Source of the DNA: Serratia ficaria
GTDB lineage: Bacteria > Pseudomonadota > Gammaproteobacteria > Enterobacterales > Enterobacteriaceae
Direction of reading: 5' to 3'
NCBI RefSeq assembly: GCF_900187015.1
Contig: NZ_LT906479.1
Span: 4,650,001-4,714,000, forward strand
DNA length: 64,000 nt
How positions within the stretch are numbered: the first letter of the stretch is position 1; each line of letters opens with the position of its first letter. This document shows positions 11,150 to 21,869 of this stretch, one piece after another. Position numbers and translations under genes: made by a program. The notes under the pieces are model-generated. The model saw nothing but the letters and a program-made list of their open reading frames with translations, made no database searches and had not been told where the DNA came from.

Positions 11150-13081
11150 TTAAACACGATAACGACGTGAATATTTTTTACGCCCGAGGTCTATCGGCTC
11201 CGGCGGTGCGAAAAAGTCGCCCTGTCCGCCGCGGATCCCGCGTTCTTTCAGCGTCTGCCATTCGTTGCGCGTGCGCACGCTGGCGGCGAACACCTGCGCG
11301 CTGGTGCCTTCGCAGGCGCCGGCCAGGCTCTGAACGAACAGCTGATTCTCGTCCCGCTTGTCGATACTCCGCACCAACCCCGGATGGAGCTTGACGATCT
11401 CCACCTGCAGCGATTTGATATAGGACGTACTGACCACGGTTAAACCCGCCTGGGAAACGGCAAGACGACAGCCCAGTCCTGACAGCAATCTCAGCACCGG
11501 GCGCAAACGGTCGATATGTTGACACACATCTGCCTCTGCAAGTTCAATCAGAATTCGCCGCCGATGACTTTTTTCGCACTGCAGCAGCGTATCGCGCAGC
11601 CAGCGCTGGAAAGTGCGCTGCAATAATGAATCCACGCACAGCGTAAACGCCAGCGTCTCTGCGGGCCACAGCGTCAGCAAAGGCAGGATCCGGCTGACTT
11701 TCTGGCGGTCGTAACTCTCCGCCAGCCCAAGCTGCTGCACCAGCGGCATATATTCCGAAGGCAGCAACTCCTGAGTGCCATCATAAATGCGGCTCATGAT
11801 TTCGCGGTGATGAACCTCCCCCTCCACGGTGACCGCCGGTTTCTGATACAGCCGCGGGCCGCCGCGCGCCAACACCTGTTCCAGCAAGGTGCGCCACTTG
11901 ACGCTGCCGCGCCCCTTTTCCGGCACCTGGCTGTCGTAAACATACCAGCCGTTTTCCCCCTGCAAGGAAGCGTGGCGCGTCGCCTGCTCCGCATGGTCGA
12001 TCACCTGTTCGGTGGTCTGGCCGCTGCGGTACGCCACGATGCCGATGTGCAGGAAGGCGTCGCGGTCGATCAGCGCGGTGGAGGGCAGCGCATCGATGGC
12101 GTGAACCAGCTGCGCGGCGATGCCGTCCGCCTCCTTCAGGGTGCGATGCGGCAGCAGCACGGTGAAGTCGCTGTGGAAATAGCGCGCCAGCAGCGCCGCC
12201 GGGTAGCGCATCACAAAGGTGGAAAGCAGGTTGACCAGCGAATACATCAGCTCCTGCACCGCCGCGCTGCCGTGGGTATCGCGCAGGGTGTCGAAATCGG
12301 GCAGCCGCACCATCATCACGATGCCGTGCGAGCCTTCTTCTTCCAACTGGGTGGTCAATTGGTTATCGAAGAACAATCGATTGTTCAGGCCGGTTTTGGC
12401 GTCCTGGGCGGCGAAGGCGCGGATCAGCGTATCGACCCGGCTGCGCTCTTCGCGCGCTTCCGCCAGGTCCGCCAGCAGGCGATCGAGCGCGCCGCTGACG
12501 TTGGCCGGCCATTCGCGCACGTCGCCCTGCATGACGTTTTCGCGCTCGCCGTTGAGAATGCGCCGCGCGCGGCGCTCCAGGCGATCTTCGCCGTCGGCCT
12601 GTTCGCGCAGCCAGCGCAGGCTGAACAGCAGGATCACCACCATCACGATGATCGACAGCGTTACGGCGGCGGTGGAACGCAAGGTGCGCATGTCGCCGGC
12701 GAAGGGGTCAAGATAGGTGATGTTAAGGACGCTGCCCGGGTGTTGCAGCATCGGCCGCGACACCTGGCGATAGCCGTTCAGCGCGTCCCAGGGCACCTTC
12801 GCCGTCGGCAGCTTATAGCTGAGAACATTGCTTTGGCCGCTGTCCACGCTGACCGCCACGATGCCGAGCGGGCGCATCACCAGCGGCAGCCACTGCTCCT
12901 GCTCCTGCGGCGGCTCGCGCAGCATCGCCTGATCGAGCGACGCCACCAGCGAATCGAAGCGGCGATCCAACCGCTCCTGAGTGACATGGAAGAAGCTGTA
13001 TGAGCACCCCATCAGCATCAAAAACATCGCCAACGCCACCAGCAGGGTGATCAATGCAGAGAGTTTGGTGGTAAATCGCAT
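11150..13081 (-). CDS. csrD: RNase E specificity factor CsrD (degenerate GGDEF-EAL protein)
   Basis: CsrD targets the small RNAs CsrB and CsrC for RNase E cleavage and does not make or break cyclic di-GMP. The 643-residue product has two membrane helices (about residues 8-28 and 130-155), a HAMP-like linker, a GGDEF-like domain whose signature is HSDF, and an EAL-like domain whose signature is EIM. E. coli CsrD is likewise degenerate (HRSDF and ELM). I choose the ATG at 13081 (MRFTTKLSAL), aligning with E. coli, over a TTG 27 codons upstream. It stands between mreB and the divergent acuI as in other enterics. Confidence 0.94.
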   Translation of the reverse strand: MRFTTKLSALITLLVALAMFLMLMGCSYSFFHVTQERLDRRFDSLVASLDQAMLREPPQEQEQWLPLVMRPLGIVAVSVDSGQSNVLSYKLPTAKVPWDALNGYRQVSRPMLQHPGSVLNITYLDPFAGDMRTLRSTAAVTLSIIVMVVILLFSLRWLREQADGEDRLERRARRILNGERENVMQGDVREWPANVSGALDRLLADLAEAREERSRVDTLIRAFAAQDAKTGLNNRLFFDNQLTTQLEEEGSHGIVMMVRLPDFDTLRDTHGSAAVQELMYSLVNLLSTFVMRYPAALLARYFHSDFTVLLPHRTLKEADGIAAQLVHAIDALPSTALIDRDAFLHIGIVAYRSGQTTEQVIDHAEQATRHASLQGENGWYVYDSQVPEKGRGSVKWRTLLEQVLARGGPRLYQKPAVTVEGEVHHREIMSRIYDGTQELLPSEYMPLVQQLGLAESYDRQKVSRILPLLTLWPAETLAFTLCVDSLLQRTFQRWLRDTLLQCEKSHRRRILIELAEADVCQHIDRLRPVLRLLSGLGCRLAVSQAGLTVVSTSYIKSLQVEIVKLHPGLVRSIDKRDENQLFVQSLAGACEGTSAQVFAASVRTRNEWQTLKERGIRGGQGDFFAPPEPIDLGRKKYSRRYRV

Positions 13082-13370
13082 CCCTGTGCCTTGTCCGCTA
13101 TGGTTAAGTAACTGTTCACCCTTTGATGAATAAAGGCCCCGAACCTGCTCAAATGAACGCAACGCAATGCCCTGATTTTTATTTGAAACGGCGGTTATTT
13201 CTCAGGCCCGTCGCCGGCAAGTGCAGAACAAGCTAACAAGCATTGCCGATGAAGAAAACCTGAAAGCATCATTTTTGTCCTTAATCAGGGCCCGGCTTGC
13301 TTATTATGCATATAGTCAAATAAATCTGATTCGGCCATTTATAGCAAAATGCAAAGAGAGGAAGAGTGAC

Positions 13371-14348
13371 ATGCGTGCACTGTTATTGGAACAACAAGAC
13401 GATCAAACTCTGGCTCATATAAAGGATATCGGCAGCGAGCAGCTGCCCGACGGCGACGTCACCGTCGACGTCAACTGGTCCAGCCTTAACTACAAGGATG
13501 CGTTGGCGATCACCGGCAAGGGAAAAATCGTCCGCAACTTCCCGATGGTGCCGGGCATCGACTTCGCCGGCACCGTGCGCCACAGCCGGGACGATCGCTT
13601 CAAAGAGGGCCAAAGCGTGGTGCTGACCGGCTGGGGCGTGGGCGAACACCACTGGGGCGGCCTGGCCGAACAGGCGCGGGTATCCGGCGAATGGCTGGTG
13701 CCGCTGCCGAACGGCCTGGATGAGCGCAAGGCGATGATCATCGGCACCGCCGGGTTTACCGCCATGCTGTGCGTGATGGCGCTGGAAGAAGGCGGCGTGC
13801 ATCCGGACGACGGCGATATCCTGGTGACCGGCGCCAGCGGCGGCGTAGGCAGCACGGCGATCGCGCTGCTGGCGGCGCTGGGCTACCGGGTGACCGCCAT
13901 CAGCGGCCGCGACAGCAACACCGACTACCTGAAAGCGCTCGGCGCCAAAGAGGTGATGTCGCGCGACGGCTACATCGAAACGCCGCGCCCGCTGGAGAAG
14001 CAGCTGTGGGCCGGCGCGGTGGATACCGTCGGCGACAAACTGCTGGCGCGGGTGCTGGCGCAGATGAACTACAACGGCACCGTCGCCGCCTGCGGCCTGG
14101 CCGGCGGTTATCAGCTGCCCACCACCGTGATGCCGTTTATCCTGCGCAACGTGCGCCTGCAGGGCGTGGACTCGGTGCATACGCCGCTGCACCGCCGCCA
14201 GACCGCCTGGGAACGCCTGGCCGGCATCCTGCCGGACAGCTTCTATCAGCAAGCCACCCATGAAATCGCGCTGGAACAGGCGCCGGCCACCGCCGCCGCG
14301 CTGCTGAACAACCAGGTCACCGGCCGCACCCTGGTGAAAATCCGCTGA
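13371..14348 (+). CDS. acuI: NADPH-dependent acrylyl-CoA reductase AcuI (YhdH)
   Basis: AcuI is a medium-chain zinc-independent reductase that converts acryloyl-CoA to propionyl-CoA with NADPH and so removes a toxic intermediate. The 325-residue protein has the GroES-like N-terminal part and a Rossmann domain with the loop VTGASGGVGSTAIALL. The start MRALLLEQQ is preceded by AGAGAGGAAGAG and matches the E. coli protein. Upstream in-frame codons back to 13221 give a sequence without family resemblance. It is divergent from csrD with a 289-base shared upstream region. Confidence 0.95.
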   Translation: MRALLLEQQDDQTLAHIKDIGSEQLPDGDVTVDVNWSSLNYKDALAITGKGKIVRNFPMVPGIDFAGTVRHSRDDRFKEGQSVVLTGWGVGEHHWGGLAEQARVSGEWLVPLPNGLDERKAMIIGTAGFTAMLCVMALEEGGVHPDDGDILVTGASGGVGSTAIALLAALGYRVTAISGRDSNTDYLKALGAKEVMSRDGYIETPRPLEKQLWAGAVDTVGDKLLARVLAQMNYNGTVAACGLAGGYQLPTTVMPFILRNVRLQGVDSVHTPLHRRQTAWERLAGILPDSFYQQATHEIALEQAPATAAALLNNQVTGRTLVKIR

Positions 14349-14354
14349 TGCCCG

Positions 14355-14372
14355 CCCCCCGGCGACGGGGGG
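14355..14372 (+). terminator. GC hairpin after acuI
   Basis: Six C, a six-base loop and six G form a strong stem 7 bases after the acuI stop. There is no T run, so intrinsic termination is doubtful. It may act as an RNA 3' end stabiliser. Confidence 0.3.
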
Positions 14373-14472
14373 ACACGGCCCCGCTCTGCGAAATTTCATA
14401 TTTTCCCGCCGCCTCTCGCATCCGGCCCGCTTTCGCGCCATGCTTACAGGATAAATCGCGGAGAAAATGACC

Positions 14473-15474
14473 ATGAATAAATCCCCCAAATTGACCGAAG
14501 CCGATGTCACGCCGGAAAGCGTGTTTCATCAGCGGCGCAAAGTGCTGCAGGCGCTGGGCATTACCGCCGCGTCGCTGGCCCTGCCCGTCAACGCCCGGGC
14601 GGACCTGTTGTCATGGTTCAAAGGCAACGACCGCCCCAAGGCGCCGCCGGGCAAGGCGCTGGAATTCAGCCGGCCTGCGGCCTGGCAGGCTCCGCTGGCG
14701 CTGACGCCGGAGGACAAGGTGGCCGGTTACAACAACTTCTACGAGTTCGGCCTCGACAAGGCCGATCCGGCCGCCAACGCCGGCGGGCTGAAGACCGAAG
14801 GCTGGAAGGTGCGCATCGACGGCGAGGTGGCCAAACCCATCACCCTGGACATCGACGATTTAATGCGGCGTTTTCCGCTGGAACAGCGCATCTACCGCAT
14901 GCGCTGCGTCGAGGCCTGGTCGATGGTGGTGCCCTGGATCGGCTTTGAGCTGGGCAAGCTGATCAGGCTGGCCGAGCCGAACGGCAACGCCCGCTACGTC
15001 GCCTTCCAGACGCTGTACGATCCGGAGCAGATGCCGGGCCAGAAGGACCGCTTCATCGGCGGCGGCCTGAAATATCCCTATGTCGAAGGGCTGCGGCTGG
15101 ACGAAGCGATGCACCCGCTGGCGCTGCTGACCGTCGGGGTCTACGGCAAAACCCTGCCGCCGCAGAACGGCGCGCCGCTGCGGCTGATCGCGCCGTGGAA
15201 ATACGGTTTCAAGGGCATCAAGTCGATCGTACACATCCGCCTGGTGCGCGATCAACCGCCCACCACCTGGAACCAATCGGCGCCGAACGAGTACGGTTTT
15301 TACGCCAACGTGAATCCGCACGTCGATCACCCGCGCTGGTCGCAGGCCAGCGAGCGGTTTATCGGCTCCGGCGGCATTCTGGACGTCAAACGTCAGCCGA
15401 CGCTGCTGTTCAACGGCTATGCCGAACAGGTGGCCTCGCTGTATCGCGGCATGGACCTGCGGGAGAATTTTTAA
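14473..15474 (+). CDS. msrP: periplasmic protein-methionine-sulfoxide reductase catalytic subunit MsrP
   Basis: MsrP (YedY) is a molybdopterin enzyme that repairs oxidised methionine in periplasmic proteins, with electrons from MsrQ. The N-terminus has a twin-arginine signal ([11 protein letters not shown], arginines 21-22) with a likely cut after ARA near residue 43. The molybdenum ligand is C145 in YRMRCVEAW. The body is closely similar to E. coli YedY through to the C-terminal DLRENF. Two ATGs are possible, at 14467 and 14473. I choose the second because it lies 8 bases after GGAGA and gives the same distance to ESDVT-like residues as in E. coli. msrQ follows directly after the stop. Confidence 0.96.
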   Translation: MNKSPKLTEADVTPESVFHQRRKVLQALGITAASLALPVNARADLLSWFKGNDRPKAPPGKALEFSRPAAWQAPLALTPEDKVAGYNNFYEFGLDKADPAANAGGLKTEGWKVRIDGEVAKPITLDIDDLMRRFPLEQRIYRMRCVEAWSMVVPWIGFELGKLIRLAEPNGNARYVAFQTLYDPEQMPGQKDRFIGGGLKYPYVEGLRLDEAMHPLALLTVGVYGKTLPPQNGAPLRLIAPWKYGFKGIKSIVHIRLVRDQPPTTWNQSAPNEYGFYANVNPHVDHPRWSQASERFIGSGGILDVKRQPTLLFNGYAEQVASLYRGMDLRENF

Positions 15475-16074
15475 GTGCGCTTGACCCCGACCCACATCAC
15501 CTGGCTGAAGGCCGCGATTTACCTGGCGGCGTTGCTGCCGTTTCTCTGGCTGGTGCTGGCGGTCGATCAGGGCTGGCTCAGCGCCGATCCGGCCAAGGAT
15601 ATCCAGCATTTTACCGGCAGGATGACGCTGAAGCTGCTGTTGGCCACCCTGGCTATCGCCCCGTTGGCGCGCTATGCCCGCCAGCCGCTGCTGATCCGCT
15701 GCCGCCGGTTGCTCGGGCTGTGGTGCTTTGCCTGGGGAACCTTGCATCTGATAAGCTACTCCACGCTGGAGCTGGGCCTGAGCAATATCGGCCTGCTGGG
15801 GCGCGAACTGGTCACCCGGCCTTATCTGACGCTGGGCATCGTCAGCTGGTGTATCCTGCTGGCGCTGGCCGCCACGTCAACGCGCTGGGCGATGCGCAAA
15901 ATGGGCGCCAAATGGCAGACATGGCATAACTTCGTCTATCTGGCGGCGATCCTCGCGCCGATCCACTATCTGTGGTCGGTAAAGACCTTTTCGCCGCAGC
16001 CTTTCATCTACGCGCTGCTGGCGGTGGCGCTGCTGGCGCTGCGCTACAAGAAATTCCGCGGCTGGTGGCGGTAA
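15475..16074 (+). CDS. msrQ: heme-binding membrane subunit MsrQ
   Basis: MsrQ (YedZ) is the inner-membrane b-type heme protein that passes electrons from quinones or flavin reductase to MsrP. The GTG start abuts the msrP stop codon, so translation is coupled. The 199 residues hold about six hydrophobic helices with conserved histidines, including those in [18 protein letters not shown] and APIHYLW, that can bind heme. Length and neighbour fit the family. It is the last gene of the two-gene operon; a 286-base gap follows. Confidence 0.95.
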   Translation: MRLTPTHITWLKAAIYLAALLPFLWLVLAVDQGWLSADPAKDIQHFTGRMTLKLLLATLAIAPLARYARQPLLIRCRRLLGLWCFAWGTLHLISYSTLELGLSNIGLLGRELVTRPYLTLGIVSWCILLALAATSTRWAMRKMGAKWQTWHNFVYLAAILAPIHYLWSVKTFSPQPFIYALLAVALLALRYKKFRGWWR

Positions 16075-16360
16075 ACCTCGCCACGGCGCGCGTTATTGAC
16101 GGTAACAATCGCGCGCCGCAGGCGGGAACTTTTCTGTGTTCTACCCCTCATATTCCAGTAACGGTTTCCCCCGCCCATCGATTTGGGGTTGAATATCTTC
16201 GCTGATAAGACCAGTATTTAGCTGCGAATTGCTACGATATCGTTATAATGCCCGACCTTGTTACCGTTCTCAGGGTGAATTTGCCCCTTAACAGGTGACA
16301 AATCGGTGACATCGGGTTATTTTCTACGATGATGGTTTTATTGCCGGAGATACCAGCACA

Positions 16361-16813
16361 ATGGCGGATAAGTTTCACATTTTGCTTCTGAACGGCCCCA
16401 ATCTGAATCTGCTGGGGACGCGTGAGCCGGAGAAGTACGGCAGCACGACGCTGACAGAGATTGTTAACGGATTGGAAAACCAGGCGTCCGCACTGGATAT
16501 TACCCTGAGCCATCTGCAGTCCAACGCCGAGCACCGGCTGATCGATCGCATTCATCAGGCGCGCGGCAACACGGACTTCATTCTGATCAACCCGGCGGCG
16601 TTCACGCACACCAGCGTGGCGCTGCGCGATGCGTTGTTGGCGGTGCAGATCCCGTTTATCGAGATCCACCTGTCCAACGTGCACGCCCGCGAGCCTTTCC
16701 GCCATCACTCTTACCTCTCGGACGTAGCGGTAGGCGTGATCTGCGGCCTCGGCGCGGATGGCTACACATTTGCTTTGCAGGCAGCGGTTAACCGTCTGTC
16801 AAAAACCCACTAA
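16361..16813 (+). CDS. aroQ: type II 3-dehydroquinate dehydratase
   Basis: AroQ dehydrates 3-dehydroquinate to 3-dehydroshikimate in the shikimate pathway. It is a small dodecameric enzyme unrelated to AroD. The 150 residues show [18 protein letters not shown] with the active-site tyrosine, and the [19 protein letters not shown] segment with catalytic histidine and substrate-binding residues. A possible -10 hexamer, TATAAT, lies at 16244-16249, but I see no good -35. accB starts 32 bases downstream, so accBC may be read partly from here. Confidence 0.96.
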   Translation: MADKFHILLLNGPNLNLLGTREPEKYGSTTLTEIVNGLENQASALDITLSHLQSNAEHRLIDRIHQARGNTDFILINPAAFTHTSVALRDALLAVQIPFIEIHLSNVHAREPFRHHSYLSDVAVGVICGLGADGYTFALQAAVNRLSKTH

Positions 16814-16845
16814 TAGCTACACAAAAAGAGTACGGAATCACACTC

Positions 16846-17313
16846 ATGGATATTCGTAAAATCAAGAAACTGATCGAACTGGTTGAAGAATCAGGCATTT
16901 CTGAACTGGAAATCTCTGAAGGCGAAGAGTCGGTTCGCATCAGCCGTGCCGCACCGGCGCAGGCTTACCCAATGATGCAGCAGGCCTACGCCATGCCGGC
17001 ACCACAGCAGCCAGCCCTGGCCACCGCAGTCGCCAGCGCGCCTGCGGCGGAAGCCCCAGCGGCGCCTGCGGCCATGAGTGGCCACGTTGTTCGTTCCCCA
17101 ATGGTAGGCACCTTCTACCGCACGCCAAGCCCGGATGCGAAAGCCTTCGTGGAAGTTGGCCAGAAAGTGAACGCCGGCGACACTCTGTGCATCGTTGAAG
17201 CAATGAAAATGATGAACCAGATCGAAGCGGACAAATCCGGCGTTGTTAAAGCCATTCTGGTGGAAAACGGCCAGCCGGTTGAATATGACGAGCCACTGGT
17301 CGTCATCGAATAA
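16846..17313 (+). CDS. accB: acetyl-CoA carboxylase biotin carboxyl carrier protein
   Basis: AccB carries biotin between the biotin carboxylase AccC and the carboxyltransferase AccAD in the first step of fatty-acid synthesis. The 155-residue chain has an N-terminal dimerisation part ([16 protein letters not shown]), a flexible Pro/Ala linker (about residues 45-75) and a biotinyl domain with the EAMKM motif, where K121 is biotinylated. In E. coli AccB represses its own operon, so the same may hold here. accC starts 11 bases after the stop. Confidence 0.98.
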   Translation: MDIRKIKKLIELVEESGISELEISEGEESVRISRAAPAQAYPMMQQAYAMPAPQQPALATAVASAPAAEAPAAPAAMSGHVVRSPMVGTFYRTPSPDAKAFVEVGQKVNAGDTLCIVEAMKMMNQIEADKSGVVKAILVENGQPVEYDEPLVVIE

Positions 17314-17324
17314 CGAGGCGCCCC

Positions 17325-18674
17325 ATGCTTGATAAAATTGTTATCGCCAACCGCGGCGAGATCGCGCTTCGCATTTTGCGTGCCTGTAAAGAATTGGGCA
17401 TCAAGACCGTTGCGGTCCACTCTATGGCCGATCGCGATCTGAAACACGTACTGCTGGCCGACGAGACCGTGTGCATCGGTCCGGCGCCATCGGTAAAAAG
17501 CTACCTGAACATCCCGGCCATCATCTCCGCGGCGGAAATCACCGGCGCAGTGGCGATCCACCCGGGTTACGGCTTCCTGTCCGAGAACGCCGACTTCGCC
17601 GAGCAGGTTGAACGCTCCGGCTTTATCTTCATCGGCCCGCGCGCCGAAACCATCCGCCTGATGGGCGACAAGGTTTCCGCGATCAACGCCATGAAGAAAG
17701 CCGGCGTACCTTGCGTGCCCGGCTCCGACGGCCCGCTGACCGACGACATGGATAAAAACCGTGCCTTCGCCAAGCGCATCGGCTACCCGGTGATCATCAA
17801 GGCGTCCGGCGGCGGCGGCGGCCGCGGCATGCGCGTCGTGCGCAGCGACAAAGACCTCGAACAGTCCATCAACATGACGAAAGCGGAAGCCAAAGCGGCT
17901 TTCAACAACGACATGGTTTACATGGAAAAATACCTGGAAAACCCGCGCCATATCGAAATTCAGGTATTGGCCGACGGCCAGGGCAACGCCATCTATCTGG
18001 CCGAGCGCGACTGCTCCATGCAGCGTCGCCACCAGAAAGTGGTCGAAGAGGCGCCGGCACCGGGCATCACCAGCGAAATGCGCCGTTACATCGGTGAACG
18101 CTGTTCGAAAGCCTGTGTGGAAATCGGCTACCGCGGCGCAGGCACCTTCGAGTTCCTGTATGAAAACGGCGAGTTCTATTTCATCGAAATGAACACCCGT
18201 ATTCAGGTTGAACACCCGGTTACCGAAATGATCACCGGCGTGGATCTGATCAAAGAGCAGCTGCGCATCGCTGCCGGTCAGCCGTTGTCGATCAAACAGG
18301 AAGAGGTGAAGATCCACGGCCACGCGGTGGAATGCCGCATCAACGCCGAAGATCCGAATACCTTCCTGCCGAGCCCGGGCAAGATCACCCGCTTCCACGC
18401 GCCAGGCGGTTTCGGCGTGCGTTGGGAATCTCATATTTACGCCGGTTATACCGTACCGCCGTACTATGACTCCATGATCGGCAAACTGATCACCTTCGGC
18501 GAAAACCGCGACGTGGCGATTGCCCGCATGAAGAACGCCCTGGCTGAGCTGATCATCGACGGCATCAAAACCAACGTTGAACTGCAGCAGAAGATCATGA
18601 ACGACGAAAACTTCCAGCACGGTGGCACCAACATCCACTATCTGGAGAAGAAGTTGGGTCTGCAGGAAACCTAA
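17325..18674 (+). CDS. accC: acetyl-CoA carboxylase biotin carboxylase subunit
   Basis: AccC carboxylates biotin on AccB with ATP and bicarbonate. The 449 residues match the E. coli length. The N-terminal domain starts [18 protein letters not shown], the ATP-grasp glycine loop is [14 protein letters not shown] (about residues 159-172), and the catalytic part includes [17 protein letters not shown]. Codon use is that of a highly expressed gene, with strong C-ending codons. A clear intrinsic terminator follows at 18701. Confidence 0.98.
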   Translation: MLDKIVIANRGEIALRILRACKELGIKTVAVHSMADRDLKHVLLADETVCIGPAPSVKSYLNIPAIISAAEITGAVAIHPGYGFLSENADFAEQVERSGFIFIGPRAETIRLMGDKVSAINAMKKAGVPCVPGSDGPLTDDMDKNRAFAKRIGYPVIIKASGGGGGRGMRVVRSDKDLEQSINMTKAEAKAAFNNDMVYMEKYLENPRHIEIQVLADGQGNAIYLAERDCSMQRRHQKVVEEAPAPGITSEMRRYIGERCSKACVEIGYRGAGTFEFLYENGEFYFIEMNTRIQVEHPVTEMITGVDLIKEQLRIAAGQPLSIKQEEVKIHGHAVECRINAEDPNTFLPSPGKITRFHAPGGFGVRWESHIYAGYTVPPYYDSMIGKLITFGENRDVAIARMKNALAELIIDGIKTNVELQQKIMNDENFQHGGTNIHYLEKKLGLQET

Positions 18675-18700
18675 GGCGGGCTGCGCGCATTGCCTGACGG

Positions 18701-18730
18701 AAGGCCGGTTAATCACCGGCCTTTTTCTTT
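18701..18730 (+). terminator. intrinsic terminator after accC
   Basis: The stem AAGGCCGGT / ACCGGCCTT has a five-base loop (TAATC) and is followed by a T-rich tail. It lies 26 bases after the accC stop and separates accBC from yhdT-panF. Confidence 0.9.
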
Positions 18731-18775
18731 ACTGCTTTGGGTCACTCAAGGGATGATCAAATCCATATATAGTTG

Positions 18776-18902
18776 TATACCCAAAATAATTGGAGTTGCA
18801 TCAAGGCGGCAAGGGAGCGCATCCCGATGAGCTTACTGGAGTAAGTGATTCGGGTAAGTGAGCGCAGCCAACACAGAGGCAGCTTCAAGTATGACGGGTA
18901 TA
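18776..18902. repeat. palindromic intergenic repeat, YPAL/ERIC-like
   Basis: This 127-base element begins TATACCC and ends GGGTATA. Its two arms are imperfect inverted copies: TATACCC-AAAATAATTGGAGTTGC at one end and, read from the other strand, TATACCC-GTCATACTTGAAGCTGC. It contains the internal inverted pair GAGCTTACTGGAGTAAG. I know similar sequences as dispersed repeats between genes in Yersinia and Serratia. The name YPAL-like is from memory. It ends three bases before the GGAG ribosome site of yhdT, so as RNA it would fold just ahead of that gene. Confidence 0.7.
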
Positions 18903-18914
18903 TTGGAGAAACGG

Positions 18915-19157
18915 ATGGACACACGTTTTATTCAAGCCCACCGCGAAGCGCGCTGGGCGCTGGGCCTGACGCTGCTTTACCTGCTGGCCTGGTCGCTGGC
19001 GGCCTATCTGCCGGACAGCGCATCCGGCGTCACCGGCCTGCCGCACTGGTTCGAAATGGCCTGCCTGCTGGTGCCGCTGCTGTTTATCGGCCTGTGCTGG
19101 CTGATGGTGCGCGGCGTGTTCCGCGACATTTCGCTGGAGGACGGCGATGCAAACTGA
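18915..19157 (+). CDS. yhdT: YhdT family membrane protein
   Basis: This 80-residue inner-membrane protein of unknown function is conserved directly upstream of panF in enterics. It has two hydrophobic helices (about residues 12-30 and 45-65). The start MDTRFIQAHREARWALG aligns with E. coli YhdT, and GGAG lies 7 bases upstream. Its last 11 bases overlap the panF start, which suggests coupling and a role near the pantothenate transporter, though none is proven. The upstream repeat nearly touches the ribosome site. Confidence 0.92.
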   Translation: MDTRFIQAHREARWALGLTLLYLLAWSLAAYLPDSASGVTGLPHWFEMACLLVPLLFIGLCWLMVRGVFRDISLEDGDAN

Positions 19158-20592
19158 AGTGATCCTCCCGCTGATCGCCTACCTGCTGCTGGTGTTCGGC
19201 CTGTCGGCCTACGCCTACAGCCGCCGCCAAAGCGGCAACTTTCTCAGCGAATACTTCCTCGGCAACCGTTCGATGGGCGGCTTTGTGCTGGCGATGACCC
19301 TGACCGCCACCTATATCAGCGCCAGCTCGTTTATCGGCGGCCCCGGCGCCGCCTACAAATACGGCCTGGGCTGGGTGCTGCTGGCGATGATCCAGCTGCC
19401 GGCGGTGTGGCTGTCGCTCGGCGTACTGGGCAAGAAGTTCGCCATTCTGGCGCGGCGCTATAACGCCATCACCCTCAACGACATGCTGTACGGCCGCTAC
19501 CGGAGCCGCCTGCTGGTATGGCTGGCCAGCCTCAGCCTGCTGGTGGCGTTCCTCGGCGCCATGACGGTGCAGTTTATCGGCGGCGCCCGCCTGCTGGAAA
19601 CCGCCGCCGGCATCCCCTACGACACCGGCCTGCTGATTTTCGGCATCAGCATCGCGCTCTACACCGCCTTCGGCGGCTTCCGCGCCAGCGTGCTGAACGA
19701 CGCCATGCAGGGCCTGGTGATGCTGGTCGGCACCCTATTGCTGCTGGTGGCGGTGATCCACGCCGCCGGCGGGTTGCACAGCGCGGTGGACAAGCTGCAG
19801 CAGATCGACCCGGCGCTGGTGTCGCCGCAGGGCGGCGACCAGATCCTCAGCCTGCCGTTTATGGCCTCGTTCTGGATCCTGGTGTGCTTCGGGGTGATCG
19901 GCCTGCCGCACACCGCGGTGCGCTGCATCTCCTATAAAGACAGCAAGGCGGTGCACCGCGGCATCATCCTCGGCACCGCGGTGGTGGCGGTGCTGATGTT
20001 CGGCATGCACCTGGCCGGCGCGCTGGGCCGCGCGGTGCTGCCGGACCTGAAGATCCCCGATCAGGTGATCCCGACGCTGATGGTCACCGTGCTGCCGCCT
20101 TACGCCGCCGGCATCTTCCTGGCGGCGCCGATGGCGGCGATCATGTCGACCATCAACGCGCAGCTGCTGCAATCTTCGGCGACCATCATCAAGGATCTGT
20201 TCCTGGGCGTACGGCCGCAGCACATGCAAAACGAGCGGATGATCAAGCGCTTCTCCAGCCTGACCACCCTGATCCTCGGCCTGCTGGTGCTGCTGGCGGC
20301 CTGGCGGCCGCCGGAAATGATCATCTGGCTGAACCTGCTGGCCTTCGGCGGGCTGGAGGCGGTATTCCTGTGGCCGCTGGTGCTGGGGCTGTATTGGGAA
20401 CGCGCCAACGCGCAGGGAGCGCTTAGCTCAATGGTGTCGGGTGCGGTATGCTATACGCTATTGGCCAGCTTCAGCCTGCAGCCGGCGGGATTGCACCCTA
20501 TCGTGCCTTCGCTGCTGCTCAGCCTGCTGGCGTTTTATATCGGTAACGTCGTCGGCGAAAAACGCCGCATGACGTCATCATTACCCTCTTGA
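19147..20592 (+). CDS. panF: sodium/pantothenate symporter
   Basis: PanF imports pantothenate with sodium, feeding coenzyme A synthesis. The 481 residues form about 13 membrane helices of the SSS family (for example [20 protein letters not shown] and [20 protein letters not shown]). The E. coli protein has 483 residues. It begins inside yhdT and ends 11 bases before prmA. Confidence 0.96.
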   Translation: MQTEVILPLIAYLLLVFGLSAYAYSRRQSGNFLSEYFLGNRSMGGFVLAMTLTATYISASSFIGGPGAAYKYGLGWVLLAMIQLPAVWLSLGVLGKKFAILARRYNAITLNDMLYGRYRSRLLVWLASLSLLVAFLGAMTVQFIGGARLLETAAGIPYDTGLLIFGISIALYTAFGGFRASVLNDAMQGLVMLVGTLLLLVAVIHAAGGLHSAVDKLQQIDPALVSPQGGDQILSLPFMASFWILVCFGVIGLPHTAVRCISYKDSKAVHRGIILGTAVVAVLMFGMHLAGALGRAVLPDLKIPDQVIPTLMVTVLPPYAAGIFLAAPMAAIMSTINAQLLQSSATIIKDLFLGVRPQHMQNERMIKRFSSLTTLILGLLVLLAAWRPPEMIIWLNLLAFGGLEAVFLWPLVLGLYWERANAQGALSSMVSGAVCYTLLASFSLQPAGLHPIVPSLLLSLLAFYIGNVVGEKRRMTSSLPS

Positions 20593-20603
20593 AGAGAATT
20601 GCT

Positions 20604-21485
20604 ATGCCTTGGATCCAACTTAAACTGAACGCCACCGGCAGCCAGGCGGAAGACCTGAGCGACGCGCTGGTGGAAAGCGGCGCGGTGTCGGTGACCTTTC
20701 AGGACACCCACGATAACCCGGTGTTCGAACCGCTGCCGGGCGAAACCCTGCTGTGGGGCGACACCGATGTGATCGGCCTGTACGACGCCGAAACCGACAT
20801 GGCCGGGGTGGTGGCGATGCTGGAACAGCACCCGCTGCTGGGCGCCGGTTTCCGCCACAAGATTGAACAGCTGGAAGACAAGGACTGGGAGCGCGAGTGG
20901 ATGGACAACTTCCACCCGATGCGCTTCGGCGAGCGCCTGTGGATCTGCCCGAGCTGGCGCGACGTGCCCGATCCGCAGGCGGTCAACGTGATGCTCGATC
21001 CGGGCCTGGCGTTCGGCACCGGTACCCACCCGACCACCGCGCTCTGCCTGCAGTGGCTGGACGGCCTCGACCTGGCCGGCAAAACCGTCATCGACTTCGG
21101 CTGCGGCTCCGGCATCCTGGCGATAGCCGCGCTGAAGCTCGGCGCCGCGCGCGCTATCGGCATCGACATCGATCCCCAGGCCATTCAGGCCAGCCGCGAC
21201 AACGCGCAGCGTAACGGCGTTTCAGAGCGTCTGGAGCTGTATCTGCCGCAGGACCAGCCGGCGGAACTGCTGGCGGACGTGGTGGTGGCCAATATCCTGG
21301 CCGGCCCGCTGCGCGAGCTGGCGCCGCTGATCGGCTGCCTGCCGAAATCCGGCGGCCATTTGGGCCTGTCCGGCGTGCTGGCCAGCCAGGCGGCGAGCGT
21401 GGCGGAAGCCTACGAAGACAAGTTTGTGCTCGATCCGGTCGCCGAACGCGAAGAATGGTGCCGCATCACCGGCCGCCGCAAGTAA
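20604..21485 (+). CDS. prmA: ribosomal protein L11 methyltransferase
   Basis: PrmA trimethylates ribosomal protein L11 using S-adenosylmethionine. The 293-residue length equals E. coli PrmA. The N-terminal substrate-recognition domain is followed by a Rossmann methyltransferase domain with motif [21 protein letters not shown] near residue 155-175, and NILAGPL as the post-motif. Start [12 protein letters not shown] is used; codons upstream are in frame but not family-like. An intrinsic terminator follows. Confidence 0.97.
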   Translation: MPWIQLKLNATGSQAEDLSDALVESGAVSVTFQDTHDNPVFEPLPGETLLWGDTDVIGLYDAETDMAGVVAMLEQHPLLGAGFRHKIEQLEDKDWEREWMDNFHPMRFGERLWICPSWRDVPDPQAVNVMLDPGLAFGTGTHPTTALCLQWLDGLDLAGKTVIDFGCGSGILAIAALKLGAARAIGIDIDPQAIQASRDNAQRNGVSERLELYLPQDQPAELLADVVVANILAGPLRELAPLIGCLPKSGGHLGLSGVLASQAASVAEAYEDKFVLDPVAEREEWCRITGRRK

Positions 21486-21506
21486 TCCGCGCGGCGCGGC
21501 AGCGGG

Positions 21507-21542
21507 AAATCCATCGGTCAGGCCGGCCGGTGGATTTTTTTT
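21507..21542 (+). terminator. intrinsic terminator after prmA
   Basis: The imperfect stem AAATCCATCGG / CCGGTGGATTT is followed by a run of eight T. It lies 21 bases after the prmA stop. Confidence 0.85.
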
Positions 21543-21802
21543 GCCGCGCAGGCGAAACAAAATTTTATGCAACTTTTTACCCTCCAGCGACGGATTGCCC
21601 TGACAAAAGGCCGACAATCCAGGCTATCAGGGTAAAAATGACCATCGAATACAGATAATATCCTGCGCAACGGCGAATATTTTAGCGCGCATAAAATAAG
21701 CACTTTTCGTCAACTTATTGTTAAATATATATAATATTTTTATGGGTCTCCGCAAAGCGCATTTTTCTTGTGCGATTACGGTCAATTGGTCAAAGTTTGG
21801 CC

Positions 21803-21840
21803 TTTCATCTCAACGCAAAAATGCGTAATATACGCGCCCT
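21803..21840 (+). promoter_or_regulatory. fis-type promoter of dusB-fis
   Basis: The -35 hexamer TTTCAT (21803-21808) and -10 hexamer TAATAT (21826-21831) are 17 bases apart and followed by a GC-rich discriminator (CGCGCCC). This matches my memory of the E. coli fis promoter, which is controlled by ppGpp, DksA and Fis itself. The 384-base gap between prmA and dusB also has a strongly A/T-rich stretch (21660-21750) that could bind Fis or IHF. No gene is seen in that gap. Confidence 0.75.
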
Positions 21841-21869
21841 TGCGGACACAGTATGGTTACTCTTTGTCT

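Noticed and set aside
13082..13162. TTG start of csrD 27 codons upstream
   Set aside because: The added N-terminus lacks family resemblance, and the ATG at 13081 aligns with E. coli CsrD.
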